Below, in pieces: positions 27,383-36,781 of a stretch of DNA of 64,000 bases (its first letter is position 1; every line of letters starts with the position of its first letter). The translations under genes and the position numbers were made by a program. Where the stretch lies: contig NZ_OZ026451.1 of assembly GCF_964019545.1 (NCBI RefSeq), positions 806,001 through 870,000 on the forward strand. The letters run 5' to 3'. The stretch comes from Rickettsiella endosymbiont of Xylota segnis. Its GTDB lineage: Bacteria; Pseudomonadota; Gammaproteobacteria; Diplorickettsiales; Diplorickettsiaceae. Below the pieces are notes generated by a model. That model worked only from the letters and a program-made list of their open reading frames with translations. It was not told where the DNA came from and did no database searches.

Positions 27383-28555
27383 TTATAATGGTTTAATCGT
27401 ACTCCAATTACGACAAGCTGGGCATAACCAATCGAGAATTTTGCTATTAAAACCACAGCTTAAGCATCGATAGACCGGTTTATTTTCCATTAATTTTTTG
27501 ATAAGACCTTTTAAACTATTTAAATTACTTTTATCGGTCAGAGAACAACTTTCTTGTGCTAAATGCAAGTCAACTAATTGATAGAGACCAGGTAGCGAAG
27601 GCTTTGCTTGTAATTGCTGAGTCAGAAACTGTAGTGCTTTATCGTTATCTTTTTCTTGAATCAATTTAACAATAGCCAATGAAAGCGGCGTCTGCGCATG
27701 CTCGGCAAGCGTTTCATGTAAATAACTGAGTAGTCCTATCAATCCCGATTGATGTTGTAAGTAACATTGATTAAGTGGCTCTAAGGTTTCAGTAATATAA
27801 TCGGGGTCTTGTTTTTTTATCGCTTGATAGATAGTGATCGCTTCTTCCCATTTTTCCGCGGTAATAGCCAATTTTCCTTTAATCAGATTAGCGCGAACAC
27901 AATGTGCATCATACTTTAAAGCAAGCTCTAAAAGTTTAATGACTTCTTTTTGGTTCGCTTGAGTGTTTAATAAATTTTGTGCTAATTCACAATGATAGTG
28001 AGCAATATTTTTAAAAATCTTGCTATCCCATTTTGAAATTTTTTTCGCCTGCTTAATGGCAATTTCCCAACGTTTTTGTTGTTGGTAAATTTCTAATAGA
28101 TAGCGTACGGCGATACGGGCATATTCGCTATCATCATGGTTGATCACTTCGAAAAATAAACGCTCTGCCCTATCTAATAAACCTGCGCAATAATAATCTC
28201 TTCCTAAGGCTAACAACGCCTGCAATTTTTGTGCATGGGCAAGATTAGGCCTAGCAATCAAATTTTGGTGCAGCCTAATAGCACGATCAATTTCACCTCG
28301 CCGACGGAATAACACACCTAAGGCTAAGTGAGTTTCCACTGTTTCAATGTCAACCTCGAGTATCTTAATAAAGGTATCAACCGCTTTATCGGACTGCTCA
28401 TTGAGTAAATAATTTAAACCACGTAAATACTCACGATTGCATTCATGTTTCTTACTCGAACTTGAATTAGAAAATTGAAAATAAGCGATATACCAACCAG
28501 AAGCGGCGGCAATCGGAAGCAATAGAAACAGTAACTCCAGCATAGTCACGCTCAT
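27383..28555 (-). CDS. lapB: LapB (YciM), TPR protein controlling LpxC turnover
   Basis: A 390-residue inner-membrane-anchored protein that, with FtsH, controls LpxC level and so lipopolysaccharide synthesis. The N-terminal membrane segment (LELLFLLLPIAAASGWYIAY) is followed by about nine TPR-like helical repeats. The C-terminal rubredoxin-type metal site is formed by CLSCGF and CPACRNW, which is essential in the E. coli protein. It lies immediately after lapA, as in many gammaproteobacteria. Confidence 0.94.
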   Translation of the reverse strand: MSVTMLELLFLLLPIAAASGWYIAYFQFSNSSSSKKHECNREYLRGLNYLLNEQSDKAVDTFIKILEVDIETVETHLALGVLFRRRGEIDRAIRLHQNLIARPNLAHAQKLQALLALGRDYYCAGLLDRAERLFFEVINHDDSEYARIAVRYLLEIYQQQKRWEIAIKQAKKISKWDSKIFKNIAHYHCELAQNLLNTQANQKEVIKLLELALKYDAHCVRANLIKGKLAITAEKWEEAITIYQAIKKQDPDYITETLEPLNQCYLQHQSGLIGLLSYLHETLAEHAQTPLSLAIVKLIQEKDNDKALQFLTQQLQAKPSLPGLYQLVDLHLAQESCSLTDKSNLNSLKGLIKKLMENKPVYRCLSCGFNSKILDWLCPACRNWSTIKPL

Positions 28556-28581
28556 TAGAAAGTGGTTAACACTGTAGCCTG

Positions 28582-28872
28582 TTAATGCTGATCTTTAAAT
28601 GGCAAAGCTCTTAAGTTGCTCAGTTCTTTTTCAACTAAGATCAATCGATGTCGCAAACGCCGATTAACATACTTGAGTTTTATATAGGTAATTAAAGCAG
28701 TTAATAAACCTAATAAACCACCTAAAATAAAACTAAGTATGGTTAATAAAGAAAGCGGTAATCGTTTAGTGTCCCAATAATAATTTACACTGACCAGATC
28801 GGCATTCAGACCAGCAAAAATAAGTCCCAATATAAATAATACCATCAGGAACAAATATGTAATGCATCGCAT
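28582..28872 (-). CDS. lapA: LapA (YciS, DUF1049) small inner-membrane protein
   Basis: A 96-residue protein with two membrane segments (LFLMVLFILGLIFAGL and LLTILSFILGGLLGLLTALI) and a basic, coiled cytoplasmic tail. The VSVNYYW motif between them is characteristic of the family. It is a partner of LapB in lipopolysaccharide assembly and lies between rpsA and lapB. No ihfB is present between rpsA and lapA, unlike E. coli. Confidence 0.9.
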   Translation of the reverse strand: MRCITYLFLMVLFILGLIFAGLNADLVSVNYYWDTKRLPLSLLTILSFILGGLLGLLTALITYIKLKYVNRRLRHRLILVEKELSNLRALPFKDQH

Positions 28873-28919
28873 AGACTTACCTACTCAATGGGAACTTATA
28901 CTAAATTAGTTTTACATTA

Positions 28920-28953
28920 AGCTAAAGTTCTAGTGACAACCAGAACTCTAGCT
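28920..28953 (-). terminator. Hairpin between rpsA and lapA, possible attenuator
   Basis: agctaaagttct (28920-28931) pairs with agaactctagct (28942-28953) with one mismatch, giving a 12-bp stem and a 10-nt loop about 65 bp after the rpsA stop. No clear U-tract follows on the minus strand, so it may be an attenuator or RNA-processing site rather than a full terminator. Confidence 0.4.
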
Positions 28954-29016
28954 TTACTGCAAAATCATCCTTCATTTAAGCCCATGCTATTTCCTTAAAC
29001 AATAAGAAAACAGCAA

Positions 29017-30588
29017 TTATTTAGTGACTGCTTTTTCTTCTAAAGGAAGGAGAGAAAGTGAAATGTGACGATTTTTTCGATCAAGATTTAAAATTCTTGC
29101 ATCTATTTCTTGTCCCACTTCAAAATTTTTTCCTTCTTCGCCATACTCAGCTAGTTTAAGCTGAGCTTCGATATTATTACCTAAATCAACTTTCACCCCT
29201 TCGTCGTTGACTTCAGTTATTTTTCCTTTGACCATTTGGTCTTTACTGTATTTATCAAAAGGATGCGATGATTCGGTATCCAATTGTTTGATACCTAGCG
29301 AAATACGTTCACGCTCAGGATCTATCGATAAGATAATCGTTTCTAATTCATCACCTTTTTTGTACTTACGTACCGCATCTTCGCCGGATATATTCCATGC
29401 GATATCCGATAAATGGACTAAGCCATCGATGTTACCGGGTAAACCGATGAAGAGACCGAAATCAGTAATCGATTTGATTTTACCGGTAATGCGTTCGCCT
29501 TTAGCATGCGTATTCGCGAAATCTTCCCAAGGATTAGATTTACACTGTTTAATACCTAAAGAAATACGACGTCGATCCGAATCAATATCTAATACGACGA
29601 CCTCAATTTCCATACCTGCTTGAACAATTTTATTCGGATTAATGTTTTTATTGGTCCAATCCATTTCTGAAACGTGGACTAAACCTTCAACACCTTCTTC
29701 TATTTCGACAAAGCAACCATAATCGGTCACATTAGTCACTTTACCTTTCAAACGTGTACCGACAGGATAACGTTTAACTAAGTCTTCCCAAGGATCGCCG
29801 ACTAATTGTTTCAGCCCTAATGACACTCGACCTCTATCTCTTTCGATCTTGAGCACCACGACTTCAATTTCATCGCCTATGGTTAATACTTCACTCGGTT
29901 GTTTGACACGCTTCCAGGAAATATCGGTGACGTGTAATAAACCATCAATGCCACCTAAATCGATAAATGCACCGTAATCGGCTAAGTTTTTTACGATACC
30001 CTTAATGACTTGACCTTCTTCTAATTCAGTTAATAACTGTTCGCGTCCGGCTTGACCTTCGGATTCCAGTACCGCGCGTCGTGATAAAACAATATTGTTA
30101 CGCTTAGGATCGAGCTTAATGACCTTAAATTCCAGGTCTTTACCTTCGATAATGCTAGAATCACGTACCGGACGTACATCCACTAATGAACCCGGTAAGA
30201 AAGCGCGCAGATTACCGATTTCTACTGTAAAACCACCTTTTACTTTTCCAGTGACCTTCCCCGTCACCACTGTATCGGCATCGTGTGCACGCTGTAACGC
30301 CGTCCACATTTCTGCACGTTTGGCTTTTTCACGCGATAAACGTGTTTCACCAAAACCATCTTCTAAAGATTCTATGCTGACATCAATTTGGTCGCCAACT
30401 TGGACTTCTAACTCGCCGGCTTCATTATAAAATTGCTCAATGGGAATCAAACCTTCGGATTTTAAATTCGCATTGACAACAACTCGGTCTTTTTCGATGC
30501 GGACAACGGTCCCGGTAATAATCATCCCGGTGTAAAAAATACGTTCGGAGAAATTCTCCTCGAGTAACTGTGCAAAACTCTCACTCAT
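29017..30588 (-). CDS. rpsA: 30S ribosomal protein S1
   Basis: A 523-residue protein with six S1 (OB-fold) repeats at roughly residues 18-85, 105-170, 190-260, 275-347, 362-435 and 448-515. The central repeats carry the [24 protein letters not shown] motif. S1 binds mRNA leaders and brings them to the 30S subunit. E. coli S1 has 557 residues; here the tail after repeat six is about 30 residues shorter, ending [10 protein letters not shown]. It follows cmk in the same orientation after 250 bp. Confidence 0.97.
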   Translation of the reverse strand: MSESFAQLLEENFSERIFYTGMIITGTVVRIEKDRVVVNANLKSEGLIPIEQFYNEAGELEVQVGDQIDVSIESLEDGFGETRLSREKAKRAEMWTALQRAHDADTVVTGKVTGKVKGGFTVEIGNLRAFLPGSLVDVRPVRDSSIIEGKDLEFKVIKLDPKRNNIVLSRRAVLESEGQAGREQLLTELEEGQVIKGIVKNLADYGAFIDLGGIDGLLHVTDISWKRVKQPSEVLTIGDEIEVVVLKIERDRGRVSLGLKQLVGDPWEDLVKRYPVGTRLKGKVTNVTDYGCFVEIEEGVEGLVHVSEMDWTNKNINPNKIVQAGMEIEVVVLDIDSDRRRISLGIKQCKSNPWEDFANTHAKGERITGKIKSITDFGLFIGLPGNIDGLVHLSDIAWNISGEDAVRKYKKGDELETIILSIDPERERISLGIKQLDTESSHPFDKYSKDQMVKGKITEVNDEGVKVDLGNNIEAQLKLAEYGEEGKNFEVGQEIDARILNLDRKNRHISLSLLPLEEKAVTK

Positions 30589-30639
30589 ATAGTTATATCA
30601 CTTGTTCTTTTTTAGAGAACCACGGTTAAGGCGCAATAT

Positions 30640-30810
30640 GCGCGGTTAATATTTAGGTATAGGGTCATTTGGCACGATAATGGTCATAAATCGCGGTATT
30701 TCTGCGTTTCGTTACTCACATACTACGTGTATGCTCCGTTACAATACTCGAAAAACCACACTTTCTGACTCATCTTCGCTGAATGACGACACACCTGCAT
30801 TAAGCTAATT
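30640..30810. repeat. Intergenic repeat-like sequence between cmk and rpsA
   Basis: The 250 bp between cmk and rpsA are richer in GC than other gaps. They contain nested partial palindromes such as catac-tacgt-gtatg (about 30718-30732), flanked by gttactc and gctccgttac. The look is that of dispersed intergenic repeats found in Legionellales genomes. No second copy occurs in this window, so repetition is unproven. The rpsA promoter or leader should also lie here. Confidence 0.35.
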
Positions 30811-30839
30811 TTTAGGAAATCTCTAGCCTAATGCCCCTG

Positions 30840-31562
30840 TTACGTTTTCGCTTGAGCCTGTGGTAACTTACTTTTGATAAGTTGTAACACCTCTTGAATG
30901 CTTAAGTGCGTCGTATCGATAGTAATAGCTTCCTTAGGCGCTATGAGTGGCGCTACTGGGCGCCGCCTATCTTGACGATCACGTTGCTCAAGCTCTACTC
31001 GCACAGCGTTAAGGCTAACATGCTTCCCCCTTGCCTTCAACTGTAAATAACGCCGTTTAGCACGTTCTTCGAGACTCGCTTCAAGGAAAATTTTAAGTTG
31101 TGCGTCAGGAAAAACAATACTGCCCATATCCCGACCGTCTGCTACCAAACCGGGAGCACGACGAAATGCTCGTTGATAGGCTAATAATGCCTGCCGAACC
31201 TTAGGATAGCCCCCTAATTTCGAGGCTAATTGACCTATTTCTTCGGTACGAATGTCATCAGTAATATCCTGCTGTCGCCAAAAAATTCTAAGCAACTGTT
31301 CAGAAGAATGAACGCTAAAATTTAGCGCTAAGTTTGTCGCTAAAGGAATCAAGCTATCTTCTTCAATAGGCGTTTGTGTGGCTATCGCAATCCAGGCGGC
31401 GGCGCGATAAATAGCCCCGCTATCGAGAAAATGCCAACCTAGTTCTTGGGCTAATAAGTGGCTAATCGTACCCTTACCTGAACCACTTGGGCCGTCTATG
31501 GTAATCACCGGAATAGGCAATTTTTTTTCGGGTGTTAACAACATGCTAAATAAGCCTTCCAA
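30840..31562 (-). CDS. cmk: Cytidylate kinase
   Basis: A 240-residue kinase phosphorylating CMP and dCMP with ATP. It has the P-loop GPSGSGKG, the LDSGAIYRAAA motif, the VADGRDMGSIVFPDA motif and the RRYLQLKARG lid. Its start overlaps the end of pyrF by 28 bp if the first ATG is used; ATG 31544 (MLLTPEKK) is an alternative with a smaller overlap. cmk before rpsA is the usual gammaproteobacterial order. Confidence 0.95.
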   Translation of the reverse strand: MEGLFSMLLTPEKKLPIPVITIDGPSGSGKGTISHLLAQELGWHFLDSGAIYRAAAWIAIATQTPIEEDSLIPLATNLALNFSVHSSEQLLRIFWRQQDITDDIRTEEIGQLASKLGGYPKVRQALLAYQRAFRRAPGLVADGRDMGSIVFPDAQLKIFLEASLEERAKRRYLQLKARGKHVSLNAVRVELEQRDRQDRRRPVAPLIAPKEAITIDTTHLSIQEVLQLIKSKLPQAQAKT

Positions 31563-32320
31563 GCCAATTTTCGGTAGTGCTGGGCTTTCGCCGCAGGATC
31601 CTTTGCTTGATAAATACCCCGACCGACTATAATGATATCCGTGCCATTTTGTGTAATCGCCTGTTCGGGAGAGATATAGTGTTGACCAAGACCATCGGCA
31701 GCTTTAGCATCGGATTGAACGCCAGGGGTCATGTGGATGAGACCTGGGTTTTCGGTTAATTGATGCTGAGCAATAAACCCCATGACAAAATCGGGATAGT
31801 GTTTAGCCATGCTAATACTCGCTTCGGTATAAGCGCCTGTGGCTAAAGAACCCGTGGAACTCATTTCCGCAAGTAACAATAACCCGCGTCCTCTCGGGAG
31901 GCCGACTTCTTGTAAACCTTGGATTACGCCTGGACCAGGAACCGTGTGGGCATTAACGAAATCTGCCCAATCGGCGATCTGGTAGACCCCTCCCGCATAT
32001 TGTTGTTTAACGGTATAACCAATATCAGCAAATTTACGATCTTCAAAGATTAAAAACTGATGCTTTTCAGCTAAATGTTTCAGTTGCTTAATAAAATTAG
32101 GTGTGAAATCAGACAATATATCGACATGGGTTTTTAATAGGCAAATTTCCTCGCCTACTTTATCAAGTAAACTTAGTAATTCAGCAGCATGACTAACATC
32201 AGCAGATAAACAAAGATTAGTTTGTTTTTCTGCTATCAGTTGACATAAACGTTGCGCACTTGCGTTTAAACAAACCGTTGCTCGTTCGGCAAAACTTAAT
32301 TTTTTATTTTTTTTTGACAT
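31535..32320 (-). CDS. pyrF: Orotidine 5'-phosphate decarboxylase, eukaryotic (URA3) type
   Basis: A 261-residue enzyme making UMP from OMP. The catalytic loop reads FEDRKFADIGYTVKQQY, as in fungal and animal OMPDC (yeast FEDRKFADIGNTVKLQY), not FxDLKxxDIPxTV as in typical gammaproteobacterial PyrF. Other URA3-like blocks are LLKTHVDILSDF, ADFVNAHTVPGPGVI, LLLLAEMSSTGSLATGAYT, GFIAQ, MTPGV and DIIIVGRGIY. It sits directly upstream of cmk, whereas in E. coli pyrF follows lapB. The key Lys and Asp residues are present. Acquisition from a eukaryote, or from a bacterium carrying this type, is inferred. Confidence 0.94.
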   Translation of the reverse strand: MSKKNKKLSFAERATVCLNASAQRLCQLIAEKQTNLCLSADVSHAAELLSLLDKVGEEICLLKTHVDILSDFTPNFIKQLKHLAEKHQFLIFEDRKFADIGYTVKQQYAGGVYQIADWADFVNAHTVPGPGVIQGLQEVGLPRGRGLLLLAEMSSTGSLATGAYTEASISMAKHYPDFVMGFIAQHQLTENPGLIHMTPGVQSDAKAADGLGQHYISPEQAITQNGTDIIIVGRGIYQAKDPAAKAQHYRKLAWKAYLACC

Positions 32321-32788
32321 TTATTGACTTAGTAAGGAATCAAATGCAACCACCTGTGTCGTAAGATGCATCTCGGTATTAAGTTGTTCGGCTACTTGTT
32401 TCATTTTCTCTGGTTTAATTTCCGGACCCACAAAAACACGCGTCAACACACCTAACAAACTTTTGTATTGACGACTATAAGCATTAAAACCTTTACGCCT
32501 TAAGGTCTGGACCAAATTTTCAGCTTGTGCAGGATCTTTAATATCGGGTAATTCAACTACCCACGCTTTTGCTGGTGTCAAAGGATAGTTTAGCAAATTT
32601 TTGATACTCGGCTTATCTGAAATCATAGGTAATAATGCAGCGCTCGGTGGAACCGGTGGGCTGGGAATAGTAAACGAAAGTAAATTGTCAGCACGATAAT
32701 CTTTCATCATTAAAGGCACAAAAATAACCAATAAAGCGATAATGACAAGAATACTAATAAAACTAACACGTTTAATTGGAAAAGCCAC
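32321..32788 (-). CDS. SPOR-domain protein (DedD-like)
   Basis: A 155-residue protein with a short basic N-terminus, one membrane anchor (ISILVIIALLVIFVPLMM), a Pro-rich linker and a C-terminal SPOR domain (WVVELPDIKDPAQAENLVQ onwards). SPOR domains bind denuded peptidoglycan at the division septum. Its stop directly abuts the pyrF start, so it probably heads the pyrF-cmk unit. DedD is the closest known type, though E. coli dedD follows folC rather than pyrF. Confidence 0.8.
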   Translation of the reverse strand: MAFPIKRVSFISILVIIALLVIFVPLMMKDYRADNLLSFTIPSPPVPPSAALLPMISDKPSIKNLLNYPLTPAKAWVVELPDIKDPAQAENLVQTLRRKGFNAYSRQYKSLLGVLTRVFVGPEIKPEKMKQVAEQLNTEMHLTTQVVAFDSLLSQ

Positions 32789-32971
32789 AGGCTATCTCCG
32801 CATTTTGATAATATGCTATTACACAAGAATTTTTGGATAGAAACAAGAATTTTTTTAAGATGGTTTGATGTTAAAATCAGTAATTAAAAATTCTATTTAA
32901 GGATACCATGATTTGAGTCAAAAAAATTATCCCTTATCTCAACCTAAATCATGGCATCTACTTTTATTTTT

Positions 32972-33619
32972 TTAATTTGTAAAATTAAAGTCAATTACTT
33001 GATAAAAAGCATTTCCTGTATCCGAAATTTCCCAGACAGCTAGAATCACATGATAACCCGTACGCACAGGTAGCGTAAAGTGATGTGTAGGTCCTTCTGT
33101 AGGTGCTGGACAACTCCAAAAAGGCTGACATGGATTTTCAAATACAGCAATTGGGTTAGAATCGAACTGTTCACGTGTTAGCACTTGATTCGAATGCCAA
33201 CCTACTCGAGTTATAAAATAATTATGACGGCGAGTTCCGTGTGGTGCAGTATAAACCCATCGAAACTCGACAGTTTGACCCGATCTAACAGGGTGTTTGT
33301 ACCAGTCTCTGACTTCATCAAGAATAAACGCATTACTCTGACCTGCACTGGCAATTCTGCCGTCCTCAGGAGGAGTCACGTTTGGAACATCCGATGGAAC
33401 AACAGGATCGGTAAGACCGCTTACGCGTGCCGGAAAGAATTTACCAGATTCTAAGCCGTTAGCTCTCCAATCTGCTAAGTAAATATCTGCTCGCGATTGG
33501 GGGATTGTTATCCTACCATGTCGTGGTTGTGGATTTGCTTGAGTTTCTACGCCTCCGACGACTCCATTTCTATTTTGGGTGGGTTCATAATTATTTATTT
33601 GATGAATATGTTCTACCAT
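32972..33619 (-). CDS. AA10 lytic polysaccharide monooxygenase (chitin-binding type), no signal peptide
   Basis: A 215-residue protein of the AA10 (chitin-binding protein, fusolin-like) family, copper enzymes that oxidatively cleave chitin. The core starts HGRITIPQSRA, and the copper-binding histidine brace would be H34 with H127 (in YTAPHGTRRHNYF). It ends YQVIDFNF as the family does. In normal AA10 enzymes a signal peptide is cut so that the first His becomes the N-terminus. Here 33 hydrophilic residues (MVEHIHQINNYEPTQNRN onwards, ending in Arg) precede it, so activity requires cleavage after R33 by some protease. Transcribed alone. Confidence 0.88.
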   Translation of the reverse strand: MVEHIHQINNYEPTQNRNGVVGGVETQANPQPRHGRITIPQSRADIYLADWRANGLESGKFFPARVSGLTDPVVPSDVPNVTPPEDGRIASAGQSNAFILDEVRDWYKHPVRSGQTVEFRWVYTAPHGTRRHNYFITRVGWHSNQVLTREQFDSNPIAVFENPCQPFWSCPAPTEGPTHHFTLPVRTGYHVILAVWEISDTGNAFYQVIDFNFTN

Positions 33620-33913
33620 AATATTACTCCTGTAATGATGTGGTTTTGTTTAAAAAATTTATCCATGAGATTACTTAACTCATTAGTAAAATAAATACTT
33701 AAAGTGAAGTATTCGTTGAATAATAACGTTTTTTTTTATTTTTAATTTTACCTAATTATTCAAAAATTTAAAAATACATAATAAGCCACTATCTTCTCAT
33801 TACACCTAAAATACAGAAAATATAGATAAGAAATAAGAAATTTAACGAATTTAACAAAAAATATTTTTATTTTTTTGAATTATCCATGATTTTAATAAAT
33901 TCAAACTGCCCAA

Positions 33914-34348
33914 TCATTGCTGCTGTTGTAAATAGTCACGAATATCCTCTGGGGGCAGATAGAGCGTTTTAAGGATGGGACATTCGGTGATTGAAACACT
34001 ACCATCACAAACCTTTTCCCAATCCATTAAAGCCTGTTTTATACGCTGCAAACCCTTTATTTTAGTTTCAATGTAAGAAATTTTTTGTTGCATGCGTAAC
34101 TTTATCTGCAGACTGGGTAATTGATTAGTTTCTATATCAAGCAAACATTTAATTTCATTTAAATCGAAACCAACCAACTTCGCGTTTTGAATAAAATAAA
34201 AATAGCGTACGAGACTTTCTGGATAGAGACGAAAATTCCCTACACTGCGTTTTGACATAGGAATTAAACCAATTTTTTCATAATAACGTATCGTTACTGG
34301 GGTTTGCTGAACTAATTTAGCCAACTTTCCAATGGTGTAATATTTCAT
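33914..34348 (-). CDS. MerR-family metal-responsive regulator (CueR/HmrR-like)
   Basis: A 144-residue regulator. The N-terminal winged helix YYTIGKLAKLVQQTPVTIRYYEKIGLI is typical of MerR proteins. The dimerisation helix spans about 80-115. A C-terminal metal loop has two cysteines in CDGSVSITECPIL, as in CueR/ZntR-type sensors. It lies 38 bp after the copper oxidase-barrel gene on the same strand, and that gene has a MerR-type promoter. A copper-sensing role is inferred from this context; a different soft metal cannot be excluded. Confidence 0.85.
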   Translation of the reverse strand: MKYYTIGKLAKLVQQTPVTIRYYEKIGLIPMSKRSVGNFRLYPESLVRYFYFIQNAKLVGFDLNEIKCLLDIETNQLPSLQIKLRMQQKISYIETKIKGLQRIKQALMDWEKVCDGSVSITECPILKTLYLPPEDIRDYLQQQQ

Positions 34349-34386
34349 ATTAAGCCCTATCTTTTCAAAAATTAATGATTATTTAG

Positions 34387-36750
34387 TTAAAACAATAACG
34401 ACAATCCCACGCTGTAAGTATTATCATTAGTAGAAAGATTATTTTCTTGAAATAACGTTTGCGTGTTACCATAATTACCGGTGTGTTGGTATTGTACATA
34501 CACAGCAAGTGTTGGATTGATTTGATAATACGGTCTTAACGTTAACTGCAATTCGTTGAATCCACTACCGACTAAATCACGCGCAACCGTTTTACTTGCA
34601 AATAAACCTTCTACTTCGGTTCGGATAAAAAAATTATGCGCTATTTGTGTATCGCGACTAAAGTCTAGATCCAGTTTACTACTGCCGTTATGATAGTAGG
34701 CTCGAATATCGGTTTGGATAAAATAAGGGGCTAAGCCTTCAATACCCATGCCCGGTTGAAAATAAGGCGTCAGCGCCGGACGATACACATAATTCACACC
34801 CCCTTTAATTGCCCAGAACTGACTAATAGCATGCCAATAAAACATATCCAGATTCGCATTTTCAATAACGCCCTGCCTGATTTCGGCTTTTTCCAAATAT
34901 AATTGCAGCTTGTTATGATCACCGCCAAACATCCATTTATAAGTAATTTCTTGATCGTTATTAATTAAATTTTGATTAACATCCAATAAATTTGCACTAA
35001 AAAATCGCGGCACATGATCCGCAGGATGATCGACTAAGCTTTGATCGATAGGTAAATGCTGAACACGAACTATCGCTTGATTTACATAAGTTAAAGGTTT
35101 AACGATATTTTGCGCCGTCTGCTTTGCAGGTGTCACATCGATCAATGTAGTGTATTGGAATACCCGTGCCATTCCGGCTGCCATGTGATAAAGCTGGTGA
35201 CAATGAAAAAACCATTGTCCACTTGCATCGGCATCTAGATCGACGACCACTGTCGCCATCGGTGGCACAACAACCGTGTGTAACAAAGGATCGTAAGCAC
35301 CATGCCCATTACGTAAAATAAACCAATGACCATGAATGTGCATGGGGTGATCCATCATCGAATGATTAGTAAATATTATTCGATAACGCTTTCCGGGTTT
35401 TAATAAAATTGGTTTTGCATTATTCATGGTCACGCCATTAATGAACCAAATATAACGATTCATATAACCGGTTAAATCCATGTGTATGGTTTTTTCTATC
35501 GGTTTATTAGGATTATTGGTCTTAACGGCTGCAATTATTTTTTGATAGGGCGCACCTACTGTTAAACCTGTTAAACTTTTCATGTTCGACATGGGTGTGT
35601 TGTGCATGCTCATACCCGGCATAGCCGAGGAACTCATGGTAGGCAAAGAGTTGGAATGCATTTCCATTGCCATGTTACCCATTATAATTGGGGCAGGTTC
35701 AGGAAAAGGTTTAACGTCTTGAATATTAACCGCTACATTCGGCGTGGTGGTAAGTACACCCATGGCACTGCCTAAGGTATCCATTGATTCAGCATAAATA
35801 ATCGTAGCACCTAAATGCTTAATGGATACTAAAACATCATAGGTTTCACCTGGCTCAATCTTGAAGTGTTCGACTGTGTAAGGTTTGATGTTATTACCAT
35901 CGATTTGAACAATTTTCATCCTGCCGCGATCCAACTTGACATTATAATTAGTGCTCGCCCCTGCCCCAATAAAACGGAGACGAACGGTATCACCTAATTT
36001 CACCTTGCGTGTCCAAGGTCGTTGACTTACCTGTCCATTCAGTAAATACGCATCGTAAGCAATATCACTAAAATCATAAATATTCATACGACTTTTTTGC
36101 ATCATTTTATAACTACGCAACAATTGATGGCGTTTTAAAGGCGTAGCGTTTCTATAATCGTGAATAAACTTGAATAAGGAAGCTTGTAAAGGAAAACGTG
36201 AATCATAATAGCCATCGACTTTTTTAAGATTGGCATATATTTGCTGCGGACGTGTGTTGCTCCAGTCAGACAATACGACGACAAAATCTTTATTATAGTG
36301 ATGAGCAACGGGGGTTTTAGCATCGATAATAATACCACCATACAAACCTTGTTGTTCTTGAAAACCATCATGGGCATGATACCAATAACTCCCGGATTGG
36401 TGCGGTGTAAAACGATACTGGAAAAAACCCCCGGCGGGTATGGGTTGTTGACTCACACCACTTACCCCATCCATTTGCCAAGGAACCAACAAACCATGCC
36501 AATGAATAGTAGTGCCGACATTAAGATGGTTATACACATTAATAAGGACCGGTTGGCCTTCTTTTAGGTGTAAAATGGGACCAGGAATTTGATTGTTGAC
36601 GCTAATCGCTTGCGTCGGTGTTCCAGTAAAATTGACCTGTTTATACGCCACAGTCAAATTAATAATCTGAGTTTTGGCTTCAGCGGAATTCACAAATAAC
36701 AACGCAAAACTGAGAGTAAAACTGTAAGCCAGGGCAACAATAGGTTTCAT
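34387..36750 (-). CDS. CopA-type multicopper oxidase fused to a CopB-like outer-membrane barrel domain (787 aa)
   Basis: After a signal peptide (about residues 1-25, ending SAEA), residues 26-560 form a multicopper oxidase of the CopA/PcoA family. All copper motifs are seen: HWHG, YWYHAH, HPMHIHGHWF and HCHQLYHMAAGM. A Met-rich segment at about 355-395 (MGNMAMEMHSN, MPGMSMHN) is typical of CopA. Residues about 575-787 resemble CopB (PcoB), the outer-membrane copper-resistance protein: TYKWMFGGDHNKLQLYLEKAE, then GLAPYFIQTDIRAYY, ending in an aromatic SVGLSLLF as beta-barrels do. CopA and CopB are normally separate adjacent genes; here the frame runs through both without a stop. It would oxidise or sequester periplasmic copper while tethered to the outer membrane. 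Confidence 0.88.
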   Translation of the reverse strand: MKPIVALAYSFTLSFALLFVNSAEAKTQIINLTVAYKQVNFTGTPTQAISVNNQIPGPILHLKEGQPVLINVYNHLNVGTTIHWHGLLVPWQMDGVSGVSQQPIPAGGFFQYRFTPHQSGSYWYHAHDGFQEQQGLYGGIIIDAKTPVAHHYNKDFVVVLSDWSNTRPQQIYANLKKVDGYYDSRFPLQASLFKFIHDYRNATPLKRHQLLRSYKMMQKSRMNIYDFSDIAYDAYLLNGQVSQRPWTRKVKLGDTVRLRFIGAGASTNYNVKLDRGRMKIVQIDGNNIKPYTVEHFKIEPGETYDVLVSIKHLGATIIYAESMDTLGSAMGVLTTTPNVAVNIQDVKPFPEPAPIIMGNMAMEMHSNSLPTMSSSAMPGMSMHNTPMSNMKSLTGLTVGAPYQKIIAAVKTNNPNKPIEKTIHMDLTGYMNRYIWFINGVTMNNAKPILLKPGKRYRIIFTNHSMMDHPMHIHGHWFILRNGHGAYDPLLHTVVVPPMATVVVDLDADASGQWFFHCHQLYHMAAGMARVFQYTTLIDVTPAKQTAQNIVKPLTYVNQAIVRVQHLPIDQSLVDHPADHVPRFFSANLLDVNQNLINNDQEITYKWMFGGDHNKLQLYLEKAEIRQGVIENANLDMFYWHAISQFWAIKGGVNYVYRPALTPYFQPGMGIEGLAPYFIQTDIRAYYHNGSSKLDLDFSRDTQIAHNFFIRTEVEGLFASKTVARDLVGSGFNELQLTLRPYYQINPTLAVYVQYQHTGNYGNTQTLFQENNLSTNDNTYSVGLSLLF

Positions 36751-36781
36751 GTAAAGCTTTAGGATTAATGAGATTAAATAA

